64,000 bases of DNA from positions 5,146,001 to 5,210,000 of the forward strand of contig NZ_CP051774.1 of the NCBI RefSeq assembly GCF_012913485.1, given 5' to 3'. This stretch comes from Luteolibacter luteus. GTDB lineage: Bacteria > Verrucomicrobiota > Verrucomicrobiia > Verrucomicrobiales > Akkermansiaceae. Shown in pieces: positions 53,318 to 62,041 of this stretch (position 1 is the first letter of the stretch; each line of letters opens with the position of its first letter). Both the position numbers and the translations under genes were made by a program. The notes beneath the pieces were generated by a model that was given only the letters and a program-made list of their open reading frames with translations, had not been told where the DNA came from and made no database searches.

Positions 53318-54558
53318 GCAAACAACAGGAAACGACACTGCTGGTCCCGGGTGCCCGGGGCTGGGAAATCTGGAAGCAGTCGAGCGCCGGGGGATTCGCC
53401 CTCCAGTCGGCGGATGGACCCGCGCGTGCCTCTGACTTGGCCAATATCCCCGGTGGTCACCTGGTGATGCTTTTCCCGGTGCGTGGCATGCATGCCATGC
53501 CTTTCAAGGCCTCTAGCTCGGATGAATCGCTTTTTGAGGACCTTGCCGGGATGCATGCCGAGCGCCTTGGCGTCCGAGCGGACCCGATGGCCGGGCAATT
53601 GTCGGACACCTTCGTCGTTACGAAGGATGAGGAGACCGCCACGCTGTTGTGTGTGGTGCTGAAGTCCCCCGGCGATGGCGATTTGCCGCCCCGTAGCCCG
53701 AAGGAATTCGATATCTCCCCGCGCAGCTATGCGGTGCAGGGCGAGAAGATCGCGGTGTGGAAGGAATTCGACCGCTGGGTCTTCGCCTTCTACCGCGGTG
53801 GGAAATTGCTTTATTCGCAGGCTACCTCCAGCACAGCTCCCGCTCCGGATGCGTCTTGCTTGCGGGAAATCCAGCTGGCGCTCGGCCAGATGGCGATCCA
53901 AGGCTTGGCACTGCGGCCCGAACTGATCCACGTGTGGTCTCCGGAAGGGGATGCAGGTGACGCGGGTAGCTTGGCGACCGAGCTAGGCATTCCGGCGAAA
54001 GTCAGCCCTCGTCCCGAGCCAAGCCTCGCGGAGCCGCGCAGCAAGCTGCTTCCCGCGGACGTGCGTGCCGCCCGCCGTGCTGCCCGCCAGCGTGCGCAGA
54101 AGATGGCTGCCGCTGCCGCCGTGCTGCTTGCCTACCTCGGCGTGGCGGGCTGGTTCGGTTTCGGCCTTTGGAAGGATCACCGGAAGATCAAGGAACTGAA
54201 TGCCGAAGCGGAGCAAATCGCTCCCAAGGCGGAGATTGCGAACTACGAGGAACACCTCCAGCTCTGGAACGAGTTGGATCCTGTCGTGAACAAGGACAAG
54301 TATCCCGTCGAAATCATGTTCCGGGTCGCGAAGGCGATCCCCATGGGCAGCGGGCTGCGCCTGAAGACCGCGGAAATCACCGGCGGCGATATCCGCCTGG
54401 TAGGCGAGGCGAAGGAGCCAGCCCCGATTTCCACCTTCGACCTGAACCTGAAAAAGTCCTCCTACGGTCTCTCCCACTACACTTGGGAGACTCCGCCGGC
54501 TTCGAACAGCTCCAAGGGCTGGGACTTCCAGTTCAACGGCACTCTCGCCGAGAAATAA
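53314..54558 (+). CDS. Type II secretion protein GspL-like
   Basis: A 414-residue inner-membrane protein. A cytoplasmic actin-like part (about 1-250) is followed by a basic stretch (RAARRAARQRAQK), one membrane helix (about 268-286) and a short periplasmic ferredoxin-like domain. Sequence similarity is weak, as usual for GspL; identification rests on layout and on the position between gspK and the GspM-like gene. The start is TTG at 53314, with AGGAAG 5-10 bases upstream, overlapping the gspK stop (TTGA). Confidence 0.7.
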   Translation: MSKQQETTLLVPGARGWEIWKQSSAGGFALQSADGPARASDLANIPGGHLVMLFPVRGMHAMPFKASSSDESLFEDLAGMHAERLGVRADPMAGQLSDTFVVTKDEETATLLCVVLKSPGDGDLPPRSPKEFDISPRSYAVQGEKIAVWKEFDRWVFAFYRGGKLLYSQATSSTAPAPDASCLREIQLALGQMAIQGLALRPELIHVWSPEGDAGDAGSLATELGIPAKVSPRPEPSLAEPRSKLLPADVRAARRAARQRAQKMAAAAAVLLAYLGVAGWFGFGLWKDHRKIKELNAEAEQIAPKAEIANYEEHLQLWNELDPVVNKDKYPVEIMFRVAKAIPMGSGLRLKTAEITGGDIRLVGEAKEPAPISTFDLNLKKSSYGLSHYTWETPPASNSSKGWDFQFNGTLAEK

Positions 54559-54622
54559 GCGACTCCTTGATTTACCGACAAATGTTCCGCCCTGTGGCTT
54601 TCCTCTCCCGATCCCACGATTC

Positions 54623-55192
54623 ATGAGCGACCGCGAAAAGAAACTAGTCCTGCTTTTTGGCCTCGCGGCCTTCGTGTTGCTCAATGTTTTCGGCATCAGC
54701 TGGTACAAGAAATACAAGCTCGAGCTTTCCAAAAAGGTGTCCAAGGCGGAGTCCTCTGTCCAGGTGGCGGAGGCTTACCAGAATAGCTACGCGGGCGTTG
54801 AGGAAGAGATGATCTGGCTCGGTGACCATTTCCCGGAGCCGAAGGCCGGCCAGACCGTCCAAGCGGAACTTCAGCAATTCGCTTCCTCCGAAGCGTCCAA
54901 GAACACATTGACGGTCAAGCGCCCGAAGATCCTGCCGAATGACGAGACGCCGGGTGCCAAATTCCATCGTGCCCGCGTGGAGTTCAATGTTACCGGCACC
55001 GAGGCCTCGCTTTACCGTTGGCTGGACAAGCTGCAGGCTCCCGATTCCCTGCGCGCCATCACCGGCATGCGCCTTTCCCCCGACACGAAGGATGACACCC
55101 TGATCGAGTGCACCGTGACCGTGGAGCAGTGGTACGTGCCGCAAGGCGCGGTGGATGAATCAGCGGACGACGCGCAACCCGTGGAGGAATGA
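54623..55192 (+). CDS. Type II secretion protein GspM/PilO-like
   Basis: A 189-residue protein with one N-terminal membrane helix (about 9-25), a coiled coil (SKKVSKAESSVQVAEA) and a C-terminal ferredoxin-like domain of the GspM/PilO type (ASLYRWLDKLQAPDSLRAITGMRLS). It probably binds GspL. The start at 54623 follows GspL by 64 bases; its stop overlaps the next gene by 4 bp. Confidence 0.72.
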   Translation: MSDREKKLVLLFGLAAFVLLNVFGISWYKKYKLELSKKVSKAESSVQVAEAYQNSYAGVEEEMIWLGDHFPEPKAGQTVQAELQQFASSEASKNTLTVKRPKILPNDETPGAKFHRARVEFNVTGTEASLYRWLDKLQAPDSLRAITGMRLSPDTKDDTLIECTVTVEQWYVPQGAVDESADDAQPVEE

Positions 55193-55758
55193 TGAAAGCG
55201 CCACACTTTTGCATGGTCGCCGTTTTGCTTTCCGCCGGACTCGCCTCTGCCGAGATTCCGAGGAAGGCGGAAAGGGATACCTATTCGAAACTTTGGGAGG
55301 CCTCGCCTTTCACCACGAAGCCGATCAACCCCCTAAAGCCTGAATCTTCCAGTCCCATGGCGGACTGGACGCTCGGCGGTGTCTCGGAAATCCATGGCGG
55401 TTATGTGGTGACCCTCGTTCATAAGAAGAACGCCGGGGAATCGATGATCATCCGCCCCGATGGCGTGCAGAAGACCAGCGCCGACAAGATCGAGCGCGGA
55501 ATTACTCCTGGTGAAGCGGGGACCTTCAAGCTCGACCGCGTCGACTATGGCCAAGGCGGTTGGAAGGACATCTCGGTTCACTTGTCGGACGGCGCCCGCT
55601 TGGGCGTGGTCCGTTTCGATGAGAAAAACTTGGTGCCGAAGACTTCCGCGCCAGCCGCGGGCAATCGTCCGGGTCCTAGTGTCCAGCCCAACCAAGCGAA
55701 TCCGCAAGGTGCCCCCGGAACTCCCGGGCGGCCCCGGTTAAGCGCGCCCCCGAAATGA
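55189..55758 (+). CDS. Secreted protein of unknown function in the T2SS operon, first tandem paralog
   Basis: A 189-residue exported protein with a signal peptide (about 1-21, ending ASA). Its middle (about 57-150) is a beta-rich domain: ADWTLGGVSEIHGGYVV, HKKNAGESMIIRP, GTFKLDRVDYGQGGWKDISVHL, and FDEKNL. The C-terminus is Pro/Gln/Asn-rich. The next gene encodes a close paralog. The core looks like the HR domain of GspC or like PilP, which bridge the inner-membrane assembly to the secretin. That would fit its position next to gspD and the missing gspC, but it lacks the GspC membrane helix. The start overlaps the GspM-like stop. Confidence 0.65.
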   Translation: MMKAPHFCMVAVLLSAGLASAEIPRKAERDTYSKLWEASPFTTKPINPLKPESSSPMADWTLGGVSEIHGGYVVTLVHKKNAGESMIIRPDGVQKTSADKIERGITPGEAGTFKLDRVDYGQGGWKDISVHLSDGARLGVVRFDEKNLVPKTSAPAAGNRPGPSVQPNQANPQGAPGTPGRPRLSAPPK

Positions 55759-56384
55759 TGATGAAAGCCCTGCCATTCTCCATTTTCGCCGTTTCGCTCG
55801 CGGCGGGCATTGCTTCGGCCGAGCCGCCGAAGAAGCCCCCGCTTACGACTTATACCAAGTTGTGGTCTGATTCCCCATTCACCACCAAGCCCCCGCCGGC
55901 AGCGGCGAAGGAAGAGGATAGCGCCATGGCCGATTGGACCCTTGGCGGCGTTTCCGAGGTGGAAGGCGGTTATATGGTCACCTTGCTTCACAAGAAGAAC
56001 GCCGGGGAATCGATGATCCTCCGCCCGAAGAATATCCAGAAGATCACCGCGGATGAGATCGAATGGCTGAAGCCGGGGGATCCGGGAACTTTCAAGCTCG
56101 ACCGTGTCGAATACGGCAAGGGCGGCTGGAAAGACATCACGGTTCATCTGGTGGCAGGTGCCCGTAGCGGCGTCGTCCGCTTCGATGAGAAAAATCTGAC
56201 CCCGAAGGCCTCGGGTCCGGCACCTGGCAATCGCCAAGGGCAACCGGGGCAACCCGGCCAGCCAGTTCCCGGACAGCCGGCGCAACAGCCCGGTGCCCAA
56301 CCCACCAATCAACAACCCGCAGCGCCTAACGTTCGTCAGGTCCGCCAGCGGGTGGTCCCGCCCGCACCTGCAACCCAACGATAA
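55755..56384 (+). CDS. Secreted protein of unknown function in the T2SS operon, second tandem paralog
   Basis: A 209-residue exported protein, clearly a duplicate of the preceding one: same opening (FTTKP after a signal peptide), same ADWTLGGVSE, HKKNAGESMI, TFKLDRVEYGKGGWKDI and FDEKNL segments. The C-terminal tail is longer and rich in Pro, Gln and Gly (GQPGQPGQPVPGQ), then ends in basic residues. Its start overlaps the previous stop and the secretin gene begins 21 bases later. Two copies suggest either distinct partners or a hetero-oligomer around the secretin; this is inference. Confidence 0.65.
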   Translation: MMMKALPFSIFAVSLAAGIASAEPPKKPPLTTYTKLWSDSPFTTKPPPAAAKEEDSAMADWTLGGVSEVEGGYMVTLLHKKNAGESMILRPKNIQKITADEIEWLKPGDPGTFKLDRVEYGKGGWKDITVHLVAGARSGVVRFDEKNLTPKASGPAPGNRQGQPGQPGQPVPGQPAQQPGAQPTNQQPAAPNVRQVRQRVVPPAPATQR

Positions 56385-56405
56385 GTCCGTCCACGCCTGT
56401 CTCCC

Positions 56406-58844
56406 ATGTTGTCAAAAACGCCTTTCCTGCTTGCCGGGCTGATTCTTTCGGGCCTCGCAGTCGCGCAAAACCCCGCCGTTCCACCCCCACCTCAACCCGG
56501 GGGACAGATCCAGCCCGCAGCCGCTGCTGCAGGGCAGCTCGTCGCTCCTGATCCGAATGCGGTGAACCAGAAGGGTTACGCCGAGCCGAAGATCAATGGC
56601 GAGCGTCTCGCCGAGCTGTATACCGAGATCACCGGCCGCCGCGTCACCCTGAGCAATGCCGCCATCGCAGCGGAGTTCCGCTTCGTCCAGCAAGGACCGA
56701 TTACCTATGGGGAGGCTGCAGAGCTTCTGAGGAAGGCGGCCCTTCTGGAAGGCTTCGTGTTCATCGCTTCCGGCAAGAATCACGATACCCTGGTATTTTC
56801 CCAGAATCCTCCGGTGGTACAGAGCCAGCCCCTGATTACCATCACCGATCCGGCTGATCTTCCCGAGGAAGACGTGGTGGTCACCTATGTGATGCCGCTG
56901 AAGTACATCAAGCCTCAGGAGGTCACCCGTACCTTCCAGGAAGTGGTGAAGAGCTTTGGAAGCTACGGTTCCATTTCCGCGGTTCCCAATGCTTCTTCCG
57001 TGGTCATCACGGAGAACTCGGCATTGATCCGCCGCCTGATTGAGTTGCAGTCGACGATCGACGTGCCTTCGCAGCAGGTCGCGACCCGCTTCATCAAGGT
57101 CCAGTATGCGGACGTTCAGGAGCTTTCCGAAACCCTGAATGAGATCCTGAATACCCAGCAGCAGCAGCAGCGTTCCGCGGGCTTGCAGCGGGTTCAAGGA
57201 ACTCCTGCTCCAGCGGCTCCGGTAGTGCCCGGTGTGCCAGCCAATCCCGTGGCGAATGCTGCGGACGGAGGTGGTAGTGCCGGTGAGGATGTGCCGATCC
57301 AGATCGTGCCCAACACCCGCACGAACGAGATTTTCGCGATGGGCCGACCCATTGACATCGTCTTCGTGGAGAGCCTGGTGCGGGGCTTCGACTCCCCGAC
57401 CGATCAGAAGAATTTCCTGCGCCGCAAGCTGAAGTTCCTGGCCGTGGCCGACTTCTTGCCGGTGGCCAACGATGCCCTCCAACGCGCCTTCGGCGGCACC
57501 GGTGGTGCGGCAGGTGGCGGGGCCGCAGGCGGTGGCGGCGGAGTGGGTGGCCGCTCGACCGGCGCGAATGCCGGTGGAGGCTCTCGCACGACGGGTAGCA
57601 GCAGGTCCGGACGCTCCGGTACCTCTGCCTCGAATGGTAGTAGCTTCGGCGGTGGCGGCAGCAGCGGTAGCAGCTTTGGCGGCGGATCCAGCGGTGGCGG
57701 CGGCGCCAGCGGTGGCGGCACCTTGGGTGAACCGGATGTGAATAGCGCTCCCGAGTCGCTTTTGGTCGGCCGCACCTTGCTGGTGGCCGATAACATTACG
57801 AACTCGATCGTGGTCCAAGGTCCGCCAGCCAGCTTGGAAATCGTGACCAAGCTCTTGGATGAGATCGATGTGAAGGCGGAGCAGGTCATGATCTCCTGTG
57901 TCTTCGGCCAGCTTTCGCTCGGCGATGATCTCAGCTACGGCATCGATTATCTGCGCACCCTCGACATTCGCGGGGACAATGCGATCGGCGGCCGCGGTGG
58001 CAGTGGTGATCTTCCGGATCTGCCGCTTGATGGTACCGATTTTGATCCGGGTTCGCTCGCGGCCGGCACCGGTCTCGGGATCTACGGCAAGATCGGCGAG
58101 CACATGAACCTTTACCTGAAGGCTCTGCAAGCTACCGACCGCTTCAACGTGATTTCCCGCCCGACCGTCTTCATGGCGAACAACCAGAAGGGCACGATCT
58201 CCAGCGGTCAGCGTATCGCCGTTCCGACCAATAGCTTCAACAGTGGCACCACCGGCCAGAGCACCAACATCGAATACCGCGACGTGGTGCTGACCCTCGA
58301 GGTCATCCCGCTGGTGAATTCCCAAGACGAAGTGACGCTTCAGATCTACCTGCTGAACGACGAAGTGCTTGGCAATCAGGTCATCGAAGGGGTCGGCACC
58401 GTGCCGACCATCGCGACCCGCGAGCTGGTGACCACGGTGACCGTACCGAACAACGAGACCATCGTGCTCGGCGGCCTGATCACCACCCGCGACCGCAAGG
58501 AGCGTTCCGGCATCCCGATCCTCAGCCAGATCCCGTGGCTCGGCGGCTTCTTCAGCACCACCACCGACAATGACGAGCGCGAGGAATTGCTGATCTTCAT
58601 CCAGCCGAAGATCATCAACGACGGAAACAGCCTCTACGATGCCCAGGTCGAAATCGACCAGCGCTACAAGATTGACGACGAAAACCGTGAATTTATCGAT
58701 GGCCCGGGCGTCCTGCCTGCCAAGGAATCGAGGGAAACCATCGTCGAAACAAAGAAGGGCGGCTCGGCCGACATGATTCCTGAGAGCGAGGGCGGCGCCC
58801 GCCGCGCCAGCTCCCGCCCGAAGGGGTTTTTCAAGAACCGCTAA
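56406..58844 (+). CDS. gspD: Type II secretion secretin GspD
   Basis: The 812-residue outer-membrane channel of the secretion system. A signal peptide (LLAGLILSGLAVAQ) leads to N-domains: an N0-like fold, then N1/N2 repeats with TYVMPLKYIKPQEVTRTFQ and VATRFIKVQYADVQEL. A Gly/Ser-rich insert occupies about residues 361-440. The secretin core follows (about 455-760): LVADNITNSIVVQG, FNVISRPTVFMANNQKG, VPTIATRELVTTVTVPNNETIVLGGL and IPILSQIPWLGGFF. The C-terminal extension is basic and disordered. The Gly-rich insert is larger than usual. The start ATG at 56406 is clear. Confidence 0.93.
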   Translation: MLSKTPFLLAGLILSGLAVAQNPAVPPPPQPGGQIQPAAAAAGQLVAPDPNAVNQKGYAEPKINGERLAELYTEITGRRVTLSNAAIAAEFRFVQQGPITYGEAAELLRKAALLEGFVFIASGKNHDTLVFSQNPPVVQSQPLITITDPADLPEEDVVVTYVMPLKYIKPQEVTRTFQEVVKSFGSYGSISAVPNASSVVITENSALIRRLIELQSTIDVPSQQVATRFIKVQYADVQELSETLNEILNTQQQQQRSAGLQRVQGTPAPAAPVVPGVPANPVANAADGGGSAGEDVPIQIVPNTRTNEIFAMGRPIDIVFVESLVRGFDSPTDQKNFLRRKLKFLAVADFLPVANDALQRAFGGTGGAAGGGAAGGGGGVGGRSTGANAGGGSRTTGSSRSGRSGTSASNGSSFGGGGSSGSSFGGGSSGGGGASGGGTLGEPDVNSAPESLLVGRTLLVADNITNSIVVQGPPASLEIVTKLLDEIDVKAEQVMISCVFGQLSLGDDLSYGIDYLRTLDIRGDNAIGGRGGSGDLPDLPLDGTDFDPGSLAAGTGLGIYGKIGEHMNLYLKALQATDRFNVISRPTVFMANNQKGTISSGQRIAVPTNSFNSGTTGQSTNIEYRDVVLTLEVIPLVNSQDEVTLQIYLLNDEVLGNQVIEGVGTVPTIATRELVTTVTVPNNETIVLGGLITTRDRKERSGIPILSQIPWLGGFFSTTTDNDEREELLIFIQPKIINDGNSLYDAQVEIDQRYKIDDENREFIDGPGVLPAKESRETIVETKKGGSADMIPESEGGARRASSRPKGFFKNR

Positions 58845-58865
58845 GTAGATTTTGACGTCCGGAGG

Positions 58866-58892
58866 GGGCCGCGGAGATTCAATCTGCGGCCC
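58866..58892 (+). terminator. Hairpin after the secretin gene
   Basis: Stem GGGCCGC-(GG)-AGAT / ATCT-GCGGCCC around a 3-base loop, 22 bases after the gspD stop. It has no T-run, so it may partially attenuate transcription into the TPR gene or process the mRNA. Confidence 0.45.
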
Positions 58893-58993
58893 TACCTATT
58901 CCGGTACTTGCCAAAATCCGCCTTCAAGTCTCAGTTTGTCCAGCCGGCTCCGGTAAGTCCCGGACCTTTCAAAAAAACATCCAATTTCGTTCC

Positions 58994-60379
58994 ATGCCCG
59001 AAATCACTGAATCGGAACTCGCACCGAACGTGAAGGCCTTGTGGCTCAAGGCCCTCAGTGCCGTTCAGACCAATAATCACAGCTACGCCGTTAAGCTTCT
59101 GCAATCCGTGCTCAAGGATGCGCCCTTCTTCCTCGAAGGCCGCCAAGTCCTGCGCAAGTGTGAGGGAATCGTTCAGGGTGGCGCGAAATCCGGAAAAGGC
59201 CTTTTCGGCATGAGCTCCGGTGGCCCGGGCATGAAAGTTTCCGGTGCCGTCAAGAAGGACCCGCTGTCGGCGCTGCCGATGATCGAGGAGTTCCTTGAGA
59301 ACAATCCTTACAGCCCGGAAGGCAATGACCTGCTTTTCGAAGCCTTCATGGCACTCCAGCTTCCGGAGAGCGCGGCTTTCGCGCTGGAGACGGTCCGCAG
59401 GGGCCACCCGGAGCATCTCAAGCTGATGCACAAGCTGGCGGCCTTCTACATCGGTAACGACAATCCGGCAAAGGCCGCCGAGGTCTACCGCGATATCATC
59501 AAGCATCATCCGGCCGACTCCGCCGCCATCAAGGGCGAGAAGGACTGCACCGCCCGTGCTTCCATGCAGAAGGGCGGCTGGAGCGAACAGGCTGACATGA
59601 AGTCGCTCCTTAAGAACAAGGATGAGGCCGGTGAGCTCGACCAAGGCTCCAAGTCCGGTCTGACCCGCGACCAGCTGGAAGACCGCCGCGATCGCCTCAT
59701 CCTGAAATATAACGAGGACCCGAACCAGCTTGCGATCGTCAAGGATCTCGCCGGCATTTTCGAGCAGCTCGAAGACTGGTCGAATTCCTTCACCTTCTAT
59801 TCCTGGGGCTTCAGCCTCAGCAACGGTGACGTTGCCCTGCAGACCAAGGCCGACAAGATGAAGGACAAGGTCGCCGAGCAGCAGATGCAGGAGCTCGAGG
59901 CCCGCGCCAAGTCGAACCCGGACGATCCGGAAGTGCAGGCGATGCTCGCCGAGCGCAAGGCTGCCCGTATTGCGGAGTCCCTGGAAGAAGCGAAGAAGCG
60001 CGTGGACGTCAACCCGACGGACCCGACGCTCCGTTTCGAACTCGGCCAAGCCTATTTCAACGCCGGCGACTACAGCGGTGCTATCCCGCAGCTCCAGCAG
60101 GCCAAGCGTAACCCGCACATCCAGTCGAAGGTGCTCCTGCTTCTCGGCCGGACCTTCAAGGCCAAGGGGATGCTCGACATGGCTTCCAAGCAGCTTGCCG
60201 ATGCCCTCGCCGACCTCGTCGGGATGGACAACACCAAGAAGGAGATCCTTTACGAGAAGGGCCTGATCCATGCCGAAATGGGCGACAAGGACGGAGCCTT
60301 GGAAGCCTTCAAGCAGATCTACGAAGTCGACTACGGCTATCGTGACGTCGCTGCTCGCGTGGAGTCTTCCTACGCTTGA
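58994..60379 (+). CDS. TPR repeat protein at the end of the secretion operon
   Basis: A 461-residue cytoplasmic protein made of tetratricopeptide-like helical repeats: ALSAVQTNNHSYAVKLLQSVLKDAP, AAFYIGNDNPAKAAEVYRDIIKHHP, ELGQAYFNAGDYSGAIPQLQQAKRNP and EKGLIHAEMGDKDGALEAFKQIYEVD. A long charged middle region (about 200-310) interrupts the repeats. Its role is not known; as last gene of the T2SS cluster, it may be an assembly factor. No signal peptide is seen. A strong terminator follows. Confidence 0.75.
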   Translation: MPEITESELAPNVKALWLKALSAVQTNNHSYAVKLLQSVLKDAPFFLEGRQVLRKCEGIVQGGAKSGKGLFGMSSGGPGMKVSGAVKKDPLSALPMIEEFLENNPYSPEGNDLLFEAFMALQLPESAAFALETVRRGHPEHLKLMHKLAAFYIGNDNPAKAAEVYRDIIKHHPADSAAIKGEKDCTARASMQKGGWSEQADMKSLLKNKDEAGELDQGSKSGLTRDQLEDRRDRLILKYNEDPNQLAIVKDLAGIFEQLEDWSNSFTFYSWGFSLSNGDVALQTKADKMKDKVAEQQMQELEARAKSNPDDPEVQAMLAERKAARIAESLEEAKKRVDVNPTDPTLRFELGQAYFNAGDYSGAIPQLQQAKRNPHIQSKVLLLLGRTFKAKGMLDMASKQLADALADLVGMDNTKKEILYEKGLIHAEMGDKDGALEAFKQIYEVDYGYRDVAARVESSYA

Positions 60380-60405
60380 TCGGCTTCCGATCCACGACAT
60401 TCGAG

Positions 60406-60444
60406 AGGCGCGGAAGGCTATGCCTTCCGCGCCTTTCTTTTTTG
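60406..60444 (+). terminator. Strong intrinsic terminator of the type II secretion operon
   Basis: Perfect 13-bp stem AGGCGCGGAAGGC / GCCTTCCGCGCCT with a 3-base loop and a T-rich tail (TTCTTTTTTG). It sits 27 bases after the last gene and marks the operon end. Confidence 0.9.
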
Positions 60445-60484
60445 TCTCTGGGGGAGATGGGGCCGGGGAGAAGAGGACAGTGCG

Positions 60485-61840
60485 CTAAGGCGCCGTGTAG
60501 CGGAAGGGATCCGAGAACTTCGGATCCGTCGTGACACTGATATCGGTCAGGGTTCGGAGGAAGGCGACCAAGGCAGCCTTCTGACTATCGGTCAGATTCA
60601 GGCGGCGCGGACCGAGTGGGGGCGATCCGGGGGGACCCGGGGGAAGCCGGAGAGGAGGGGAGAGATTGGGATGATTGACCACCCCTGAATTGTAGAACTC
60701 CACGACCTCCTCGAGCGTCGCAAAGCGGCCATCGTGCATGTATGGGGCGGTGAGAGCGACGTTCCGCAGTGAGGGAACCTTGAAGAGCCCTTCGTCCGCA
60801 GACAGACCGGTGATTTCGCCGACACCCTTGTCGATGTAGGGATTCTCCAAGCCGTTGTTGAAGATGTTGTTGCCGGGCACGAAGTTGTCACTGCCGTGAC
60901 AGGCAACGCAGTTGCCCTGGTTCTGGAAGATCTGGCGGCCTTGGTTCTCCTGCACGGTGAAGTTGCTAAAGTTCACCGGCACGCCTTGGTCATACTTCGA
61001 ATTTCCCGAGGCGATGGAACGCACGAACTGGGCGAGTGCGCGGGAGATCCGCTGGCTTGTGACCGTTGGCCTCCCGAAGGCGGAGGTGAAAAGCTCGGCG
61101 TAGAAGGGTTCGGCTGAGATGCGGGTTACCAAGAGTTCAAGTGTCATGCCCATCTCGACCTCGTTCTGGATGGGGATCAGCACCTGGTCTTCGAGAGTGG
61201 CGGCACGCTCGTCCCAAAAGAAGTTTCCGCGCAGATAGTAACGGGCATTCGTCAGACCCATTGAATTGCGCCCGGTGAGCCCGCCTTCGAAGCCCACACT
61301 GAAACGCCGGGGATCGGAGAAACCATGTGCGGCCTGATGGCAGGAGGAGCAGGAGATCGTTTGGTTCGCCGAGAGGCGCTTGTCGTGGAAGAGCACGCGC
61401 CCGAGAGCGGCTCCCGCATTTGTCGTCGGGTTGCTGGCCGGGGTGTTGTCCTGCCCTTGAATCAGCGGGTTGAGCAGGTGTGCGGGCAGAACCGGATTCG
61501 CATAGTTGAAGGGCGACGCCGGAAGCGCGAGTGCCTGGTTGCTGGAGGACAAGACGCTGCCGGCCTGATCGCTATCGAGACGGTAGAAACGTCCGCTTCC
61601 ATCGGCAGGCACCGCGATCCGGAGCAGACCGTTGTAGACGCGGTAGCTGCCTTCATTGGTCCACTTGTTCAGGTCGGTCGCGCTTTGCAGGCGCCACGAA
61701 TGGTTGCCGGCATCGTGGACCTCTATGGTCAATAGGGTCCCGCTGCGCCGGGCCGCGACTCTTGCGGATTCCGCAGGAATTTCGGCGGCCGGTGTGAGCG
61801 CCGGGAGAACAAGTGCTGCGAAAAACGGGAGCTTTTTCAC
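60485..61840 (-). CDS. Di-haem cytochrome c peroxidase-like protein (MauG/CCP family)
   Basis: A 451-residue exported protein with a signal peptide (LPFFAALVLPALTPAA) and two c-type haem sites: CSSCH (about 165) and CVACH (about 311). Typical CCP context is visible around them: GAALGRVLFHDKRLSANQTISCSSCHQAAHGFSD and PSLRNVALTAPYMHDGRF with an axial Met. An N-terminal beta-rich domain (about 20-105) precedes the peroxidase part. Enzymes of this type reduce hydrogen peroxide or oxidise proteins in the periplasm. The electron donor is unknown. It is convergent with the TPR gene across the terminator. Confidence 0.88.
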   Translation of the reverse strand: MKKLPFFAALVLPALTPAAEIPAESARVAARRSGTLLTIEVHDAGNHSWRLQSATDLNKWTNEGSYRVYNGLLRIAVPADGSGRFYRLDSDQAGSVLSSSNQALALPASPFNYANPVLPAHLLNPLIQGQDNTPASNPTTNAGAALGRVLFHDKRLSANQTISCSSCHQAAHGFSDPRRFSVGFEGGLTGRNSMGLTNARYYLRGNFFWDERAATLEDQVLIPIQNEVEMGMTLELLVTRISAEPFYAELFTSAFGRPTVTSQRISRALAQFVRSIASGNSKYDQGVPVNFSNFTVQENQGRQIFQNQGNCVACHGSDNFVPGNNIFNNGLENPYIDKGVGEITGLSADEGLFKVPSLRNVALTAPYMHDGRFATLEEVVEFYNSGVVNHPNLSPPLRLPPGPPGSPPLGPRRLNLTDSQKAALVAFLRTLTDISVTTDPKFSDPFRYTAP

Positions 61841-62041
61841 AGCTCCACAAAAGCGCCCGAATGGTCGCGGCGACGAGGAACTTTACCTTTCCTTCACATC
61901 GGGAGACCGACTTTTACCTCGCGTTAAGATTGGAGCACCCGGTCGTGCCATGAGAGCGGAACCGGATGGATTTGGCGGCTACACAAGCGGGTGATTTTTC
62001 AAGGCGACGGAACGACTCCGGGCTGCTCGGATGCAGTCCGA

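Noticed and set aside
56412-58325. A 637-codon open frame on the minus strand inside gspD
   Set aside because: It is the antisense shadow of the secretin gene in GC-rich DNA. The sequence is low-complexity, rich in His, Arg and Gly, with no family motifs; the plus-strand gene has complete secretin motifs.
58931-60400. A 489-codon minus-strand frame over the TPR gene
   Set aside because: Antisense shadow of the TPR gene; the plus frame shows repeating TPR patterns and follows gspD.
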